DNA from: Pseudarthrobacter sp. NIBRBAC000502770
GTDB lineage: Bacteria; Actinomycetota; Actinomycetes; Actinomycetales; Micrococcaceae
Direction: 5' to 3'
Length of the DNA stretch: 64,000 nt
NCBI RefSeq assembly: GCF_006517815.1
Contig: NZ_CP041198.1
Span: 1,116,001 to 1,180,000 of the forward strand
Made by a program: the position numbers and the translations under genes. Below are positions 26,807 to 35,056 of the stretch, in pieces; position 1 is the stretch's first letter; every line of letters starts with the position of its first letter. The notes beneath the pieces were generated by a model. That model saw only the letters and a list, made by a program, of their open reading frames with translations. It made no database searches and had not been told where the DNA came from.

Positions 26807-27550
26807 ATGAGCTTCCAGCCTTCCGCTTCGGCGCCCGAAACGCCCGGCAACGAAAACCAGGCAGTCCGCCAGCACAGCTCACACAACCACGGAGTCCAGG
26901 GCCAAAGCCTGGAGGACGCGCTGCAAAAGGCCGGCTTCTACCCCCGCCTGGTGTCGGACGTCGTTGACGATGCACTCGACGGACGGGACTGCGTAGCCCA
27001 CCTGGTGCACCTGGAAACCCACTTCGACCGGGCAGAAGTGCGCCGCCACATCACGGTCCTGGTCCTGACCGCGGACATGCTGGTCATCACCCACGTGGAC
27101 GACCAGCAGCTGGACGAGGCAGGGGAGCAGATCGTGGCCCAGATCTCCACCGAGTCCGTTCCCGTTGCCCAGATCCGGTCTGTGGTGCTCAGCTACATGT
27201 ACGCGCAGCCGCAGAACTACAAGCCCTCCGACCCCGTCCGGGAGCTGACGCTGTCCATCGCATGGTCGGGCGGCCAGCGGCTGGACATGGGCCCCGCCAG
27301 CTGCGGTGATCCGCAGTGCGAGGCCGACCATGGCTATACCGGAACCATCGCGCAGGAGGACATCGTGCTGCGCATCAGCGCCGAGGCGGACGGACTGCAG
27401 GCCGTACAGGACGCCAAACTGTTTGCCCGGGCACTGCGTGCGGTCAACACCGGTTCCGCCGCTCCTGTATCGCACGCCCAGTCCATGGGGCCGCGGCCGC
27501 GGTCCGGGGTGTTCGGCAACCGGCTCAGCCGCGGGCACCAGCAGCGCTGA
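26807..27550 (+). CDS. DUF5998 family protein
   Basis: A 247-residue soluble actinobacterial protein of unknown function. It has an N-terminal LEDALQKAGFYPRLVSDVVDDAL helix pair, then a beta-rich domain with VLVLTADMLVITHVDD and VLSYMYAQPQNY. A low-complexity basic tail follows. ATG 26807 follows a G-run (GGGGGC) and a -10-like GAAAAT six bases away; the open frame upstream lies inside the preceding gene. Its stop overlaps the start of the next gene by one base (TGATG). Function may be linked to the phosphodiesterase-like and thymidine kinase genes behind it. Confidence 0.8.
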   Translation: MSFQPSASAPETPGNENQAVRQHSSHNHGVQGQSLEDALQKAGFYPRLVSDVVDDALDGRDCVAHLVHLETHFDRAEVRRHITVLVLTADMLVITHVDDQQLDEAGEQIVAQISTESVPVAQIRSVVLSYMYAQPQNYKPSDPVRELTLSIAWSGGQRLDMGPASCGDPQCEADHGYTGTIAQEDIVLRISAEADGLQAVQDAKLFARALRAVNTGSAAPVSHAQSMGPRPRSGVFGNRLSRGHQQR

Positions 27551-28776
27551 TGCCCGACGACAGCCACCAAGCCGCAGTAACCACTGGACGCATTCCCGAC
27601 CTTCCGCCTGCTCCCGCCTACGGGCACCGCTCCATCGCCGAGGTCCTGACCAGCGCAGCGGCAAGCCTTGGCGTGGACGGATTCACCAACACCCTTGGAC
27701 TCCCGGTGGCCTCACGGGTCTGCGTGGTCCTGGCGGACGGCTTGGGCCGGAACCTCCTCAAGCAGAAATCCGCGCACACACCCTTCCTGCGCTCTGTGCT
27801 GCAGGCCGGGCAGGGCGACGTCCCGGTGTGGCTGGACTCCGCCTTCCCTTCCACCACCGCAGCGGCCCTCTCCAGCTTTGGGACCGGGCTTCCCGCCGGC
27901 CAGCACGGCATGGTGGGCTACGACGTCCTGGACCCCGGCCAGGACAAGGTGGTCAACCTGCTGGGGAACTGGGATCCCGGCGTGGATCCGTCAGCGTGGC
28001 AGCCCTTTCCCACCGTGTTTGAACGGATTGCCGGCCAGGTGGACGTCAGCACCGTCAGCCTCTCCCAGTTCGACGGCTCGCCGATGACCCGGGCCGCCCT
28101 CCGCGGCGGCAGGTTTATTCCAGGGACAACAGCTCACGCCCGGACGGCCGCCGCTGCCGAAGCCATGGCGGCACCCGGCCCGGCCCTCATGTATTTCTAC
28201 GTCAACGACCTGGACAAGGCCGGCCACCGCTACGGCTGCCGCTCGGAACAGTGGGAGCACCAGCTCGAAGAGCTCGATGCCACAGTCAAGCGCCTGAACT
28301 CCACCCTTCCCGCGGGCACCACCATCCTTCTAACGGCAGACCACGGCATGCTCGACGTCGACGAACCGCAGCGGATCGACTTTTCCACCGACCCCGCGCT
28401 GGTGCAGGGCGTCCGCCACACGGCAGGGGAACCACGGATGGTGCACTTGTACCTCGAGGAAACCCACCTGTCGGACGGCGGCGCGGAGCGGCTGCTGGCG
28501 GCCTGGAAGGCGCGGTTCGGCACCCGGATCTGGGCCTTTACCCGCGGGGAGGCCATCGCGGGAGGACTCTTTGGTGCTGACGTCCGGCCCGCTGTTGAGG
28601 GCAGGATTGGTGACGTCATGATCGCGGCGCGGGACGCCGTCGCGCTTTACGACGGACGGCGCATGCGGCCAACTGCCATGGAGGTGGTGGGCCAGCACGG
28701 CTCGCTGACCAAGGCGGAGCGGGAAGTCCCGCTGCTGTGCTTCACTGCTGAAGGAAGGACGCGGCGGCGTGGCTGA
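27550..28776 (+). CDS. Alkaline phosphatase / nucleotide pyrophosphatase superfamily protein
   Basis: A 408-residue enzyme of the type I phosphodiesterase/NPP fold. The metal-binding VVLADGLGRN near residue 60, a Thr-rich nucleophile region AFPSTTAAALSSFGTG near 100, the Asp pair in YVNDLDKAGHRYG and the terminal metal site TADHGMLD near 263 are all present. No signal peptide is seen, so it is probably cytosolic, unlike secreted phosphatases. The substrate is unknown; a nucleotide or phosphodiester is likely from the family. It lies between DUF5998 (1-base overlap) and tdk (8-base overlap), indicating one operon. Confidence 0.85.
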   Translation: MPDDSHQAAVTTGRIPDLPPAPAYGHRSIAEVLTSAAASLGVDGFTNTLGLPVASRVCVVLADGLGRNLLKQKSAHTPFLRSVLQAGQGDVPVWLDSAFPSTTAAALSSFGTGLPAGQHGMVGYDVLDPGQDKVVNLLGNWDPGVDPSAWQPFPTVFERIAGQVDVSTVSLSQFDGSPMTRAALRGGRFIPGTTAHARTAAAAEAMAAPGPALMYFYVNDLDKAGHRYGCRSEQWEHQLEELDATVKRLNSTLPAGTTILLTADHGMLDVDEPQRIDFSTDPALVQGVRHTAGEPRMVHLYLEETHLSDGGAERLLAAWKARFGTRIWAFTRGEAIAGGLFGADVRPAVEGRIGDVMIAARDAVALYDGRRMRPTAMEVVGQHGSLTKAEREVPLLCFTAEGRTRRRG

Positions 28777-29509
28777 GCTCATTTTTTTCTCCGGCACCAT
28801 GGACTGCGGGAAGTCCACCCTGGCCCTGCAGATGGACTACAACCACCGGGCCCGCGGCCGTGGCGGCGTCCGGTTCAGCCGGAATGACCGCGCCGGCGAG
28901 TCCAGGATCTCGAGCCGCCTGGGTTTGGAGACGGATGCCGTGGAGGTCCTGGACAGCACCGACTTCTGGGAGGAAGTCATGCTGCGCCGCACCCGGGGCC
29001 AGCGGGTTGACTACCTGATCTGCGACGAAGCCCAGTTCTATACGCCCGAACAGGTGGAGCAGCTGGCCAAGGTAGTGGACGAGATCGACGTCGATGTCTT
29101 CGCGTTCGGCATCACCGCTGATTTCCGCACCCGGCTGTTCCCCGGTTCCCAGCGCCTGATCGAGCTCGCCGACCGGGTGCAGGTGCTCCAGGTGGAGGCG
29201 CTGTGCTGGTGCGGCCGACGGGCTACGCACAACGCCAGGACGGTCGACGGCGTGATGGTCACCGAAGGTGCGCAGGTGGTGGTGGGCGACGTGGACATGG
29301 TGATGGAAGCTGCTGCCCCTGAGGCCGGGCACGTACCCGTTGTGGGTTACGAGACGTTATGCCGCCGCCATTTCATGCGGCGCGTGACGGCGCACGGAGC
29401 GTCCTTGATGGCACAGCAGGACCAGTTGCTGCCATTCGAGGTCGATGCCTGCCTCTGGCACGGATCGGGCGGGCCGGGCGAGAGCCGCGGGCCGGGGAGT
29501 AGAGATTGA
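28769..29509 (+). CDS. tdk: Thymidine kinase
   Basis: TK1-type (type II) thymidine kinase, 246 residues, for salvage of thymidine to dTMP. The P-loop SGTMDCGKSTLAL is at the N-terminus, the catalytic acidic residue is in ICDEAQFYTPEQVEQL near 90, followed by FGITADFRTRLFPGS. The zinc site uses LCWCGRRATHNAR and a later CRRHF. The C-terminal ~30 residues (Gly/Ser/Arg) extend past the usual fold. GTG 28769 follows AAGGAAGGA at 28751. It is the last gene of its operon and the left border of the accessory block. Confidence 0.95.
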   Translation: MAELIFFSGTMDCGKSTLALQMDYNHRARGRGGVRFSRNDRAGESRISSRLGLETDAVEVLDSTDFWEEVMLRRTRGQRVDYLICDEAQFYTPEQVEQLAKVVDEIDVDVFAFGITADFRTRLFPGSQRLIELADRVQVLQVEALCWCGRRATHNARTVDGVMVTEGAQVVVGDVDMVMEAAAPEAGHVPVVGYETLCRRHFMRRVTAHGASLMAQQDQLLPFEVDACLWHGSGGPGESRGPGSRD

Positions 29510-29570
29510 GAGACTGAAGGGTTCGCTCTCGCGGTGGTTGGTGACGGTGCCCTTTTGTGTGACTCCTGGT

Positions 29571-29595
29571 GTCGCGTAAGGGGATCCCTCACCGG
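29571..29595. repeat. Short palindromic repeat, copy 1
   Basis: GTCGC followed by GTAAGGGGATCCCTCAC (29576-29592), a near-palindrome. Similar units occur at 30003-30023 and 30866-30914. It lies just after tdk and just before the end of the PASTA gene on the other strand. Confidence 0.6.
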
Positions 29596-29600
29596 ACAAC

Positions 29601-29915
29601 TCACGACTCCGTGTCGCCCTCCGCATGAGTTTGCAATGAGGGGGTCGGCCCGCCCGTCTGCTCCGGCACGTCGCTTCGTGCTTGACCGTCCTGAACGAAG
29701 GTGATCTGAACGTGGCTTCCCCGCGATAGGACCGATCCCGCCGGAGGATCTTGGGAGGTCACCCAGAATAGCCCTGGCCACGTGCGCGAGCGAAGGCCTG
29801 GACCATCAGGGTCCCCGGCTGCGAGACCGAACCCAAGGTTCGCCGCAGTCTCCTGTGCGATATGTACAGGCTGCCCAACCAGATCGGGAACATTTAGCAT
29901 CTGGCGTTCGACCAC
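29601..29915 (-). CDS. Small single PASTA-domain protein
   Basis: A 104-residue protein with one PASTA domain at about residues 7-75: NVPDLVGQPVHIAQETA, then FWVTSQDPPAGSVLSRGSHV, the usual two half-motifs. PASTA domains normally occur in tandem outside the membrane on PknB-type kinases or penicillin-binding proteins and bind peptidoglycan. Here no kinase, membrane segment or signal peptide is present. The tail (about 30 residues) is polar and disordered-looking. The GTG start at 29915 has AAAGGAG eight to nine bases upstream, which supports expression. The gene is alone in an accessory block; role unknown. Confidence 0.75.
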   Translation of the reverse strand: MVERQMLNVPDLVGQPVHIAQETAANLGFGLAAGDPDGPGLRSRTWPGLFWVTSQDPPAGSVLSRGSHVQITFVQDGQARSDVPEQTGGPTPSLQTHAEGDTES

Positions 29916-30002
29916 CTCGGCATCTCCTTTGCGCCCGAAAACTGGTACGGCAAACTGAACCGTCTATTCATCAGATTAGCGCCGCCCACGCTGGTCCGGT
30001 GC

Positions 30003-30023
30003 GTCCCGTAAGGGATCCTTCAC
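30003..30023. repeat. Short palindromic repeat, copy 2
   Basis: GTCCC followed by GTAAGGGATCCTTCAC (30008-30023). It has the same layout as copy 1, and lies between the PASTA gene and the next small gene. Confidence 0.6.
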
Positions 30024-30050
30024 TGCAACGCACCTGCGGTGTCGAGGCAG

Positions 30051-30359
30051 CTACTCGCTGTATTCCACATCCGCGAATGCCTTGACCTCTGCCCGAAGTT
30101 GCTCGGCGATAAGTGCGCCTTCAGCCTTCCAGGCCAATTCCTTGGTTCGTGAACTCCAACCGTTCTCATAAAGATTCTCGACATCCCAAGCGTCGTACCA
30201 GGCACGGAGTCGGTCAGTTAGGTTGTCTGACAGTCCGAAGTCTGCGGGCTCCATCGTGTATTTGCTCGGATTGCCGGGGGTGCTGTTCTCCCAAAGTGGC
30301 CACCGGTGCCCGTAGTCAGGGAACAGGCGGATGACTCGACGGGCGGCGTCGTCTGACAT
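30051..30359 (-). CDS. Hypothetical protein, 102 aa
   Basis: Not recognised as a named family. The protein is soluble, acidic and rich in aromatic residues: RRVIRLFPDYGHRWPLWEN near the N-terminus, then LTDRLRAWYDAWDVENLYEN and a helical C-terminus. The composition is that of a real protein, not a frame shadow. ATG 30359 has no ribosome site, but TAGTCT lies exactly six bases upstream, the leaderless arrangement used elsewhere in this window. The same frame is open two codons further to a TTG. It may belong to the accessory block. Confidence 0.7.
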   Translation of the reverse strand: MSDDAARRVIRLFPDYGHRWPLWENSTPGNPSKYTMEPADFGLSDNLTDRLRAWYDAWDVENLYENGWSSRTKELAWKAEGALIAEQLRAEVKAFADVEYSE

Positions 30360-30371
30360 GGCCAAAGACTA
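30360..30371 (-). promoter_or_regulatory. Leaderless -10 element of the 102-aa gene
   Basis: On the minus strand TAGTCT (30366-30371), six bases, then ATG at 30359. No Shine-Dalgarno is present. Confidence 0.5.
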
Positions 30372-30533
30372 GCCCAAAGTGGCCGTCCTAATGTCGGCTC
30401 TCCGGTCTCGATCAGTCTGTCCGTATGCCGATCCCCTACGGACCACCCGGGATTAGTGCAGCGTCCAGAGGTGGCAAGCCTTCGGGATCTTTCGTCGGGG
30501 TGCGACGCTGAGCCTTTCACCCTAGGGCTCACA

Positions 30534-30737
30534 TCATTGCCGACGCGCTTGCCCATAGCTGACTTTCGGGACCGGTTTCGGTGGCGGGAGCACCACGATT
30601 AACAGTGTGGCGAAAGGGCCGATGAAGACGGAAATGAGGAACCATACGATCCTGCTGCGGTTTTTCTGTTCAGCCAACCCGGCATTTATTAAGGCGATGG
30701 CGAACCAAACTGCTCCACCGGTCGAATAGTCATTCAT
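30534..30737 (-). CDS. Small two-helix membrane protein, hypothetical
   Basis: A 67-residue protein from ATG 30737, with two hydrophobic segments (GAVWFAIALINAG and VWFLISVFIGPFATLLIVVL) separated by a short charged loop EQKNRSR, and a proline/basic tail. This looks like a small inner-membrane hairpin protein; no family was recognised. No ribosome site is seen before ATG, and the frame is open to a TTG at 30749. The local DNA is less GC-rich than its surroundings, which fits a horizontally acquired block. Confidence 0.5.
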   Translation of the reverse strand: MNDYSTGGAVWFAIALINAGLAEQKNRSRIVWFLISVFIGPFATLLIVVLPPPKPVPKVSYGQARRQ

Positions 30738-31367
30738 AGAGCTACTCAATCACAGCAGAATCTCTGTGTTCGGATATGCCGGCTCGTCGGTACGCATCAA
30801 ACAGGAGCCTCCGCTCGCTCGCGCCCATCTTGCAGGTACGCGCGGCTGACGTAACGGCCGTCGCTGTCCCGTAAGGGGGCCGCCCGCTAACTGTCCCGTA
30901 AGCCGGTCCCTTACCGCTATGACCTTGCTCTGACGTGCGGTGTTGCAGGCGCGCAGTTTGGGGTGTCCCGTATACCCGGCCCGCAAAAATGCCCGGTGAA
31001 GGTGCCCTAAACGCTACATACCATCGCACTGGTCTGGTCCTCCTCGAGACCCGTTAGCAGTTCCACGATGGACCCGCCGATGTTTGCTTGGGGGCCGCTT
31101 CAAAGGTACCGGGGGAGTCTGTCCCGTCTGCACGCCGGCGGGCCCTGGCTGAGGCGCTCAACATGGTTTCCCTGCTACGGATAGCGGCGCCAGGACCGAT
31201 CTGTCACGGTTGGTATTGATCTAGGGAAGCAGACCCAAAATGCGTAGGGCTGTCCGGCGAAGTCGAAACACAGGGCTACGGTGCCCACCTGACCCCCGTG
31301 ACCCCGTCGGCTGATTTACTCCGATGATGCCCGTGTAATTGTCAGACCCCCTTGTCATGATGGCTTT
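30738..31367. other. 630-base stretch without a convincing gene
   Basis: Open frames here are short and not protein-like. The stretch holds two palindromic GTCCCGTAAG units, a further TGTCCCGTA at 30964-30972 and a TGTCCCGT at about 31110. On the minus strand a 31-codon open segment (31007-31099) without a start codon reads like the tail of a protein and may be a gene remnant. The last 30 bases hold TTGTCA (31339-31344) and CATGAT (31356-31361), probable promoter elements of the HNH gene. Confidence 0.5.
30866..30914. repeat. Short palindromic repeats, copies 3 and 4
   Basis: TGTCCC-GTAAGGGGGCCGCCCGCTAAC (30871-30891 for the palindrome) is followed directly by TGTCCC-GTAAGCCGGTCCCTTAC (30898-30914). 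Both share the TGTCCCGTAAG entry sequence with copy 2. The tandem pair lies in the gene-free stretch. Confidence 0.6.
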
Positions 31368-32837
31368 ATGGGGACAGCAGCGGTGGCCAAGGCTTATGCG
31401 GACATCAGGTCTGCCCTCGCCGTGCTGGACGCGGAGGTTGACGGCCAAGGCTCGTTACCGTTTTCTGCGGGTGACCCTCTGGCTGGTTTGGCGGATGGGT
31501 GCCTGGATGTTCTGGCTGGTGCGCGGGAGGTGGAGGCCGGGTTCGCGGCGTTGAAGGCGAAGGCGGCGGTGAAGTATTCGGAGTCTGCTTGTGCCGTTGC
31601 GGGTCCGGATGTGCCGGTGGTGGCGCAGGAGATGGCGGTCGCGGCGGAGATCGGGTGTGTGTTGGTGTTGGGGCCGCGGGCCGCGGGGTCGTTCCTGGCC
31701 ACCTCCCATGCCTTGACGGCCGGGTTGCCGCTGACGTTGGCGGCGTTGCGGGCCGGGACGGTTTCGTGGCAGCACGCGGTGGTGATGGCCGATGAAACCG
31801 CTGGCCTGGATGCTGCCGGGGCGGCGGCGTTGGAGGCGCATTTCCTGGACCCTGGAGTGCCGGATGGTGCGCGGGGTTGCCCGGTCGGGGAGTTGCCGGC
31901 GCACCGGTTTCGGGCCAAGGCGCGGACATGGCGGGAACGCCACCATGCGGAGTCGATCGAGACGCGCCACGCCAAGGGGGTGGTGGAGCGGCGGGTGGAG
32001 TTCCGGCCGGACCGGGACGGGATGGCCTGGCTTAGCGCGTGCCTGCCCGCGGATCAGGCGGTGGCGGGCTGGAACCGGCTCACCGCCGAGGCCCGGTCAA
32101 TGCAGGGCCCGGACGAGACCCGGACCATGACCCAACTCCGCGCCGACCTGTTCGCGTCCGCGGTTCTGGGCAGCGGGATTCCCGCCAGCACGGACGCCAG
32201 TGGTACCGCGGCCGGCAGCGTTGAAGAAACAGATGTCCTGCCGACATCAATAAGGGCGCAGGTGCTGGTCACCGTTCCCGTGTTCTCGTTGCTGGGCCTG
32301 ACCGGTGAACCGGCAATGCTGGACGGGTACGGGCCGATCCCGGCTTCGATGGCCAGGGACCTGGTTGCGGGCGGGAGTGAGTCGTTCCACCGGGTCCTGG
32401 TGGACCCGCGGGACGGGGCACCGCTGGAAATCGGCAGGACCAGCTACCGCCTCACGAAAGCCATGCGAGCCTGGCTAAGGTTGCGCGACGCCAAATGCCC
32501 GTTCCCCGGCTGCAGCAACCACTCCCTCGACAACGAGGCCGACCACCTCCTCGCCTGGGCCAACGGCGGCACCACCGGAATCAGCAACCTGGGACAACCC
32601 TGCCCGAAACACCACAAACTCCGACACACCACCGGCTGGAAACCCACCCCCGCCACCAAGAACGAACCACCAGGCTGGACCTCACCCACAGGCCGGCACT
32701 ACGCCAGCGAACACCAGGACTGGGAACCACCCCACTGGCCGAAGGGGTGGCCGTCCGGGTTATTGCCCGGGGCCGGCAACAGACTTGGAGAACAGAGCCT
32801 TCTGGAAGATGCCCTCGTCCAGTACCTTGCCGCGTGA
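31368..32837 (+). CDS. DUF222 / HNH endonuclease domain protein
   Basis: A 489-residue protein of the family that often occurs in many copies in actinobacterial genomes (related to the REP13E12 elements of mycobacteria). Residues 1-330 form the helical DUF222 domain. The C-terminal HNH nuclease has CPFPGCSNHSLDNEADHL, then NLGQPCPKHHKLRH near residues 375-425; two C-x4-C/C-x2-H-like metal pairs and the catalytic His are present, so it is probably active. ATG 31368 lies 24 bases after the TTGTCAGACCCCC stretch that commonly precedes these genes. Codon use is extremely GC-rich at 31480-32000. Function and mobility of the family are unproven. Confidence 0.88.
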   Translation: MGTAAVAKAYADIRSALAVLDAEVDGQGSLPFSAGDPLAGLADGCLDVLAGAREVEAGFAALKAKAAVKYSESACAVAGPDVPVVAQEMAVAAEIGCVLVLGPRAAGSFLATSHALTAGLPLTLAALRAGTVSWQHAVVMADETAGLDAAGAAALEAHFLDPGVPDGARGCPVGELPAHRFRAKARTWRERHHAESIETRHAKGVVERRVEFRPDRDGMAWLSACLPADQAVAGWNRLTAEARSMQGPDETRTMTQLRADLFASAVLGSGIPASTDASGTAAGSVEETDVLPTSIRAQVLVTVPVFSLLGLTGEPAMLDGYGPIPASMARDLVAGGSESFHRVLVDPRDGAPLEIGRTSYRLTKAMRAWLRLRDAKCPFPGCSNHSLDNEADHLLAWANGGTTGISNLGQPCPKHHKLRHTTGWKPTPATKNEPPGWTSPTGRHYASEHQDWEPPHWPKGWPSGLLPGAGNRLGEQSLLEDALVQYLAA

Positions 32838-32880
32838 CGCACCCGCTTGCAGCGGGCCGCCGGCTGAGCAGCGCTGACAG

Positions 32881-33489
32881 CTACTGGTGCGTCCGGCGGT
32901 AGCGGATGTGGGTGGCCAGGGGAGAGTGGAGCACCTCAACGGGTTCGAAATCGAAGGACGCAATCCCGTCGAAGATCCGCTCACCTGATCCGAGCAGCAC
33001 TGGTGCGATGTCGAGGGTCAGTTCGTCAACCACCCCAGCCGCCAATGCCTGCCGGACCGTGGATGCCCCTCCTGCAATATCAACGCCCTTGCCGCCGGCC
33101 GCCTCGAGCGCCGCAGCGTACGCCGCCTCGAAGCCGTCGGTGACGAAGTGGAAGGTTGTCCCTCCCTCCATCTGGATCGGATCATGCGGGTAATGGGTAA
33201 GGACGAACACCGGTGCATGGTAGGGCGGCTCGGGGCCCCACCATCCGCTCCATTCCTCGTCCCAGTCCCCGCGGACCGGACCAAACATGTTCCGGCCCAT
33301 CACGTAGGCGCCCCGCGGTCGCATCAGCCAATCAGCCGCGATCCCGTTGGCCTCATTGGCGCGGGGATCGCCGATGTGCCAGCCGTGGAGTTCCAGCCCG
33401 CGCTTGCCCAGCGGGTTCTCGCGGCTTTGGTCGGGCCCGGCGACGAACCCGTCCAGGGACATTGACATGTGGCAGGTGGTGTCCGGCAC
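32881..33489 (-). CDS. Dihydrofolate reductase family protein (RibD C-terminal type)
   Basis: A 202-residue NADPH-dependent reductase-like protein. Residues SMSLDGFVAGPDQSRENPLG at the N-terminus, GAYVMGRNMFGP near 62, GGASTVRQALAAGVVDELTL near 140 and the final PVLLGSGERIFDG are typical of the RibD_C/YwjB-YyaP group, whose physiological substrates are mostly unknown. It is not the housekeeping FolA. The GTG start at 33489 has an excellent GGAGG six bases upstream. It is convergent with the HNH gene (43-base gap) and may be part of the accessory block. Confidence 0.88.
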   Translation of the reverse strand: MPDTTCHMSMSLDGFVAGPDQSRENPLGKRGLELHGWHIGDPRANEANGIAADWLMRPRGAYVMGRNMFGPVRGDWDEEWSGWWGPEPPYHAPVFVLTHYPHDPIQMEGGTTFHFVTDGFEAAYAAALEAAGGKGVDIAGGASTVRQALAAGVVDELTLDIAPVLLGSGERIFDGIASFDFEPVEVLHSPLATHIRYRRTHQ

Positions 33490-33594
33490 AGCGAACCTCC
33501 AGGGTTAAGTGCAGCTTCTGACCGATCGGGTGCGGGGAGCCTAACATGCAGCAGTGGCAGGAACTACCCCCGGGAACGGGACGAAGGAAAGGTC

Positions 33595-34926
33595 CTAATC
33601 GCTCCGTGTGCCGAACACGATTTCGTCCCAGGACGGGACACTGGAACGCTTGGGCCGGGCAGGGCGCTCGGGGGCTTCGGTCTCCGGCAACTGGCCGGTG
33701 GACGGGGACGCATCGTTTTGCTTGGGTGCCGGACGGCGGGGATTGCTGCCCAGCAGCTCATCCAGGCCGGCCCCGCCGGAATTGCCGGATCCGGCAGCAG
33801 GCGCGGAACCGGACGGCTTTTGCGGGGACGCCGCAATGGTGATTTCCCGGGTGTCGGTGCTGACGCCGTCGTGAAGCCGCAGGGCGTCGTCGTTGCCATC
33901 CCGGTGCGGCGGAAGCAGGCTCAGCCGGGACAACATCGACGGCCTCGCATCTCGGCGGCGGATGAACGAATCACCCTGCGCTGCCGGTGTTTCCTGCGGC
34001 CCGTCCTGTGGTTCGGTTTCTTCCGGTTCCGGCTCGGCCGGCGCCTCGGCGACCACCTCGGAAGGCCGCGGGTGGGCAGCCGGTACGCCGTGCGCCAGGA
34101 GCAGCGCCAGGGCGTCGTCCGAATCCTCGTCCACACCCAGCCGCTGGCCGCGCCGTGACCGGAGCATGTCCAGGAGCCCGTCGGATTCCTTCCCGGGGTC
34201 CTGGGCAGGACCCTGGCTGCCGGGAGATGCCTTTGCGCTGTCCGCGTCAGTTTCAAAATCGAACGGGCGGTCGGAAACCGCAGTGAGGCGGCGGGCCGGA
34301 ACGGGGCCATCCAACGGTTCGAGTTCGCTCAACTGCTGGGCCCAGCGGTTGGTGTTCTGAAGCGACTTGCGTCCTGGGCTGAAGGTCCAGAGCGCAGGCG
34401 GCTCTTCTCCAATGCCGGTGGTCCCGCCGGGTTTTGCCTCAAAGTTTGCCGAGACTGTCCAGGTGCCGTCCTGGCGCCGCCAGGAGTCCCATTCCACGGT
34501 GGCGGGGTCGATGCCATGCGCAGAGAGGCGGTGGGCCACCATGTCGTCCAGGGTTGCCGGGTTGTCGCCAAACGCGGACCGGAATGCGTCATGGCCGGGG
34601 GAGGGTGCCGCGACTTCAACCTTCCGTGCCTGCTGTGCAACGTACTCGCGCTCAGCAAGGACCGGGCCCTCGTAGCGCTCCACTTTGGCCAGCGGCATGC
34701 CGGACAGTTCCGCTACGTCGGCAGCGGTGGCGCCGGCGCGGATCCGGGCCTGGATGTCCCGTGGAGACATCGGAACGGCTGGCCGCTCCATCCGCGGTTT
34801 GGCCGTGGACCGGCTGGCCGTCCTGAGGGCTTCATCGATCGGCAGCTGGAACATCTCGCCGCCGGCCCCGCTCAACAGGAGATGCGTCCCGTCGTCGTGC
34901 ACGCCTACAAGCCGTAGATCCTGCAT
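33595..34926 (-). CDS. sepH: Septation protein SepH
   Basis: A 443-residue actinobacterial cell-division protein (formerly DUF3071) known to stimulate FtsZ assembly in Streptomyces and mycobacteria. The N-terminal ~150 residues hold the conserved domain: MQDLRLVGVHDDGTHLLLSG, then the helix-turn-helix-like MSPRDIQARIRAGATAADVA and LAKVERYEGPVLAEREYVA. The middle is long, acidic and disordered. The C-terminus has the conserved short motif RSSVPSWDEIVFGTR. ATG 34926 has GGAGG seven bases away. All key segments are intact. Confidence 0.93.
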   Translation of the reverse strand: MQDLRLVGVHDDGTHLLLSGAGGEMFQLPIDEALRTASRSTAKPRMERPAVPMSPRDIQARIRAGATAADVAELSGMPLAKVERYEGPVLAEREYVAQQARKVEVAAPSPGHDAFRSAFGDNPATLDDMVAHRLSAHGIDPATVEWDSWRRQDGTWTVSANFEAKPGGTTGIGEEPPALWTFSPGRKSLQNTNRWAQQLSELEPLDGPVPARRLTAVSDRPFDFETDADSAKASPGSQGPAQDPGKESDGLLDMLRSRRGQRLGVDEDSDDALALLLAHGVPAAHPRPSEVVAEAPAEPEPEETEPQDGPQETPAAQGDSFIRRRDARPSMLSRLSLLPPHRDGNDDALRLHDGVSTDTREITIAASPQKPSGSAPAAGSGNSGGAGLDELLGSNPRRPAPKQNDASPSTGQLPETEAPERPARPKRSSVPSWDEIVFGTRSD

Positions 34927-35056
34927 ACAAAATCCTCCACCCTGGCATTACTATCAATTGAAACTCTGCCACCCGGCAGCGCTGAATTGGCTCAAGGAAC
35001 AGGGCGCGCCGTGATTTTCCGCCGGATCCGGGCCCGGACGTGGAGTGAAGGCAGCG

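Noticed and set aside
30742..31029. 95-codon minus-strand frame in the gene-free stretch
   Set aside because: It runs through two copies of the palindromic repeat, has no ribosome site, and its sequence is not protein-like.
31007..31099. 31-codon minus-strand segment reading NIGGSIVELLTGLEEDQT, possibly a gene tail
   Set aside because: It has no start codon and a stop directly upstream; it may be a remnant but is too short to assign.
32846..32860. Small CCCGC/GCGGG hairpin after the HNH gene as a terminator
   Set aside because: The stem is only 5 bp without a T-run; such stems are frequent by chance in DNA of this GC content.
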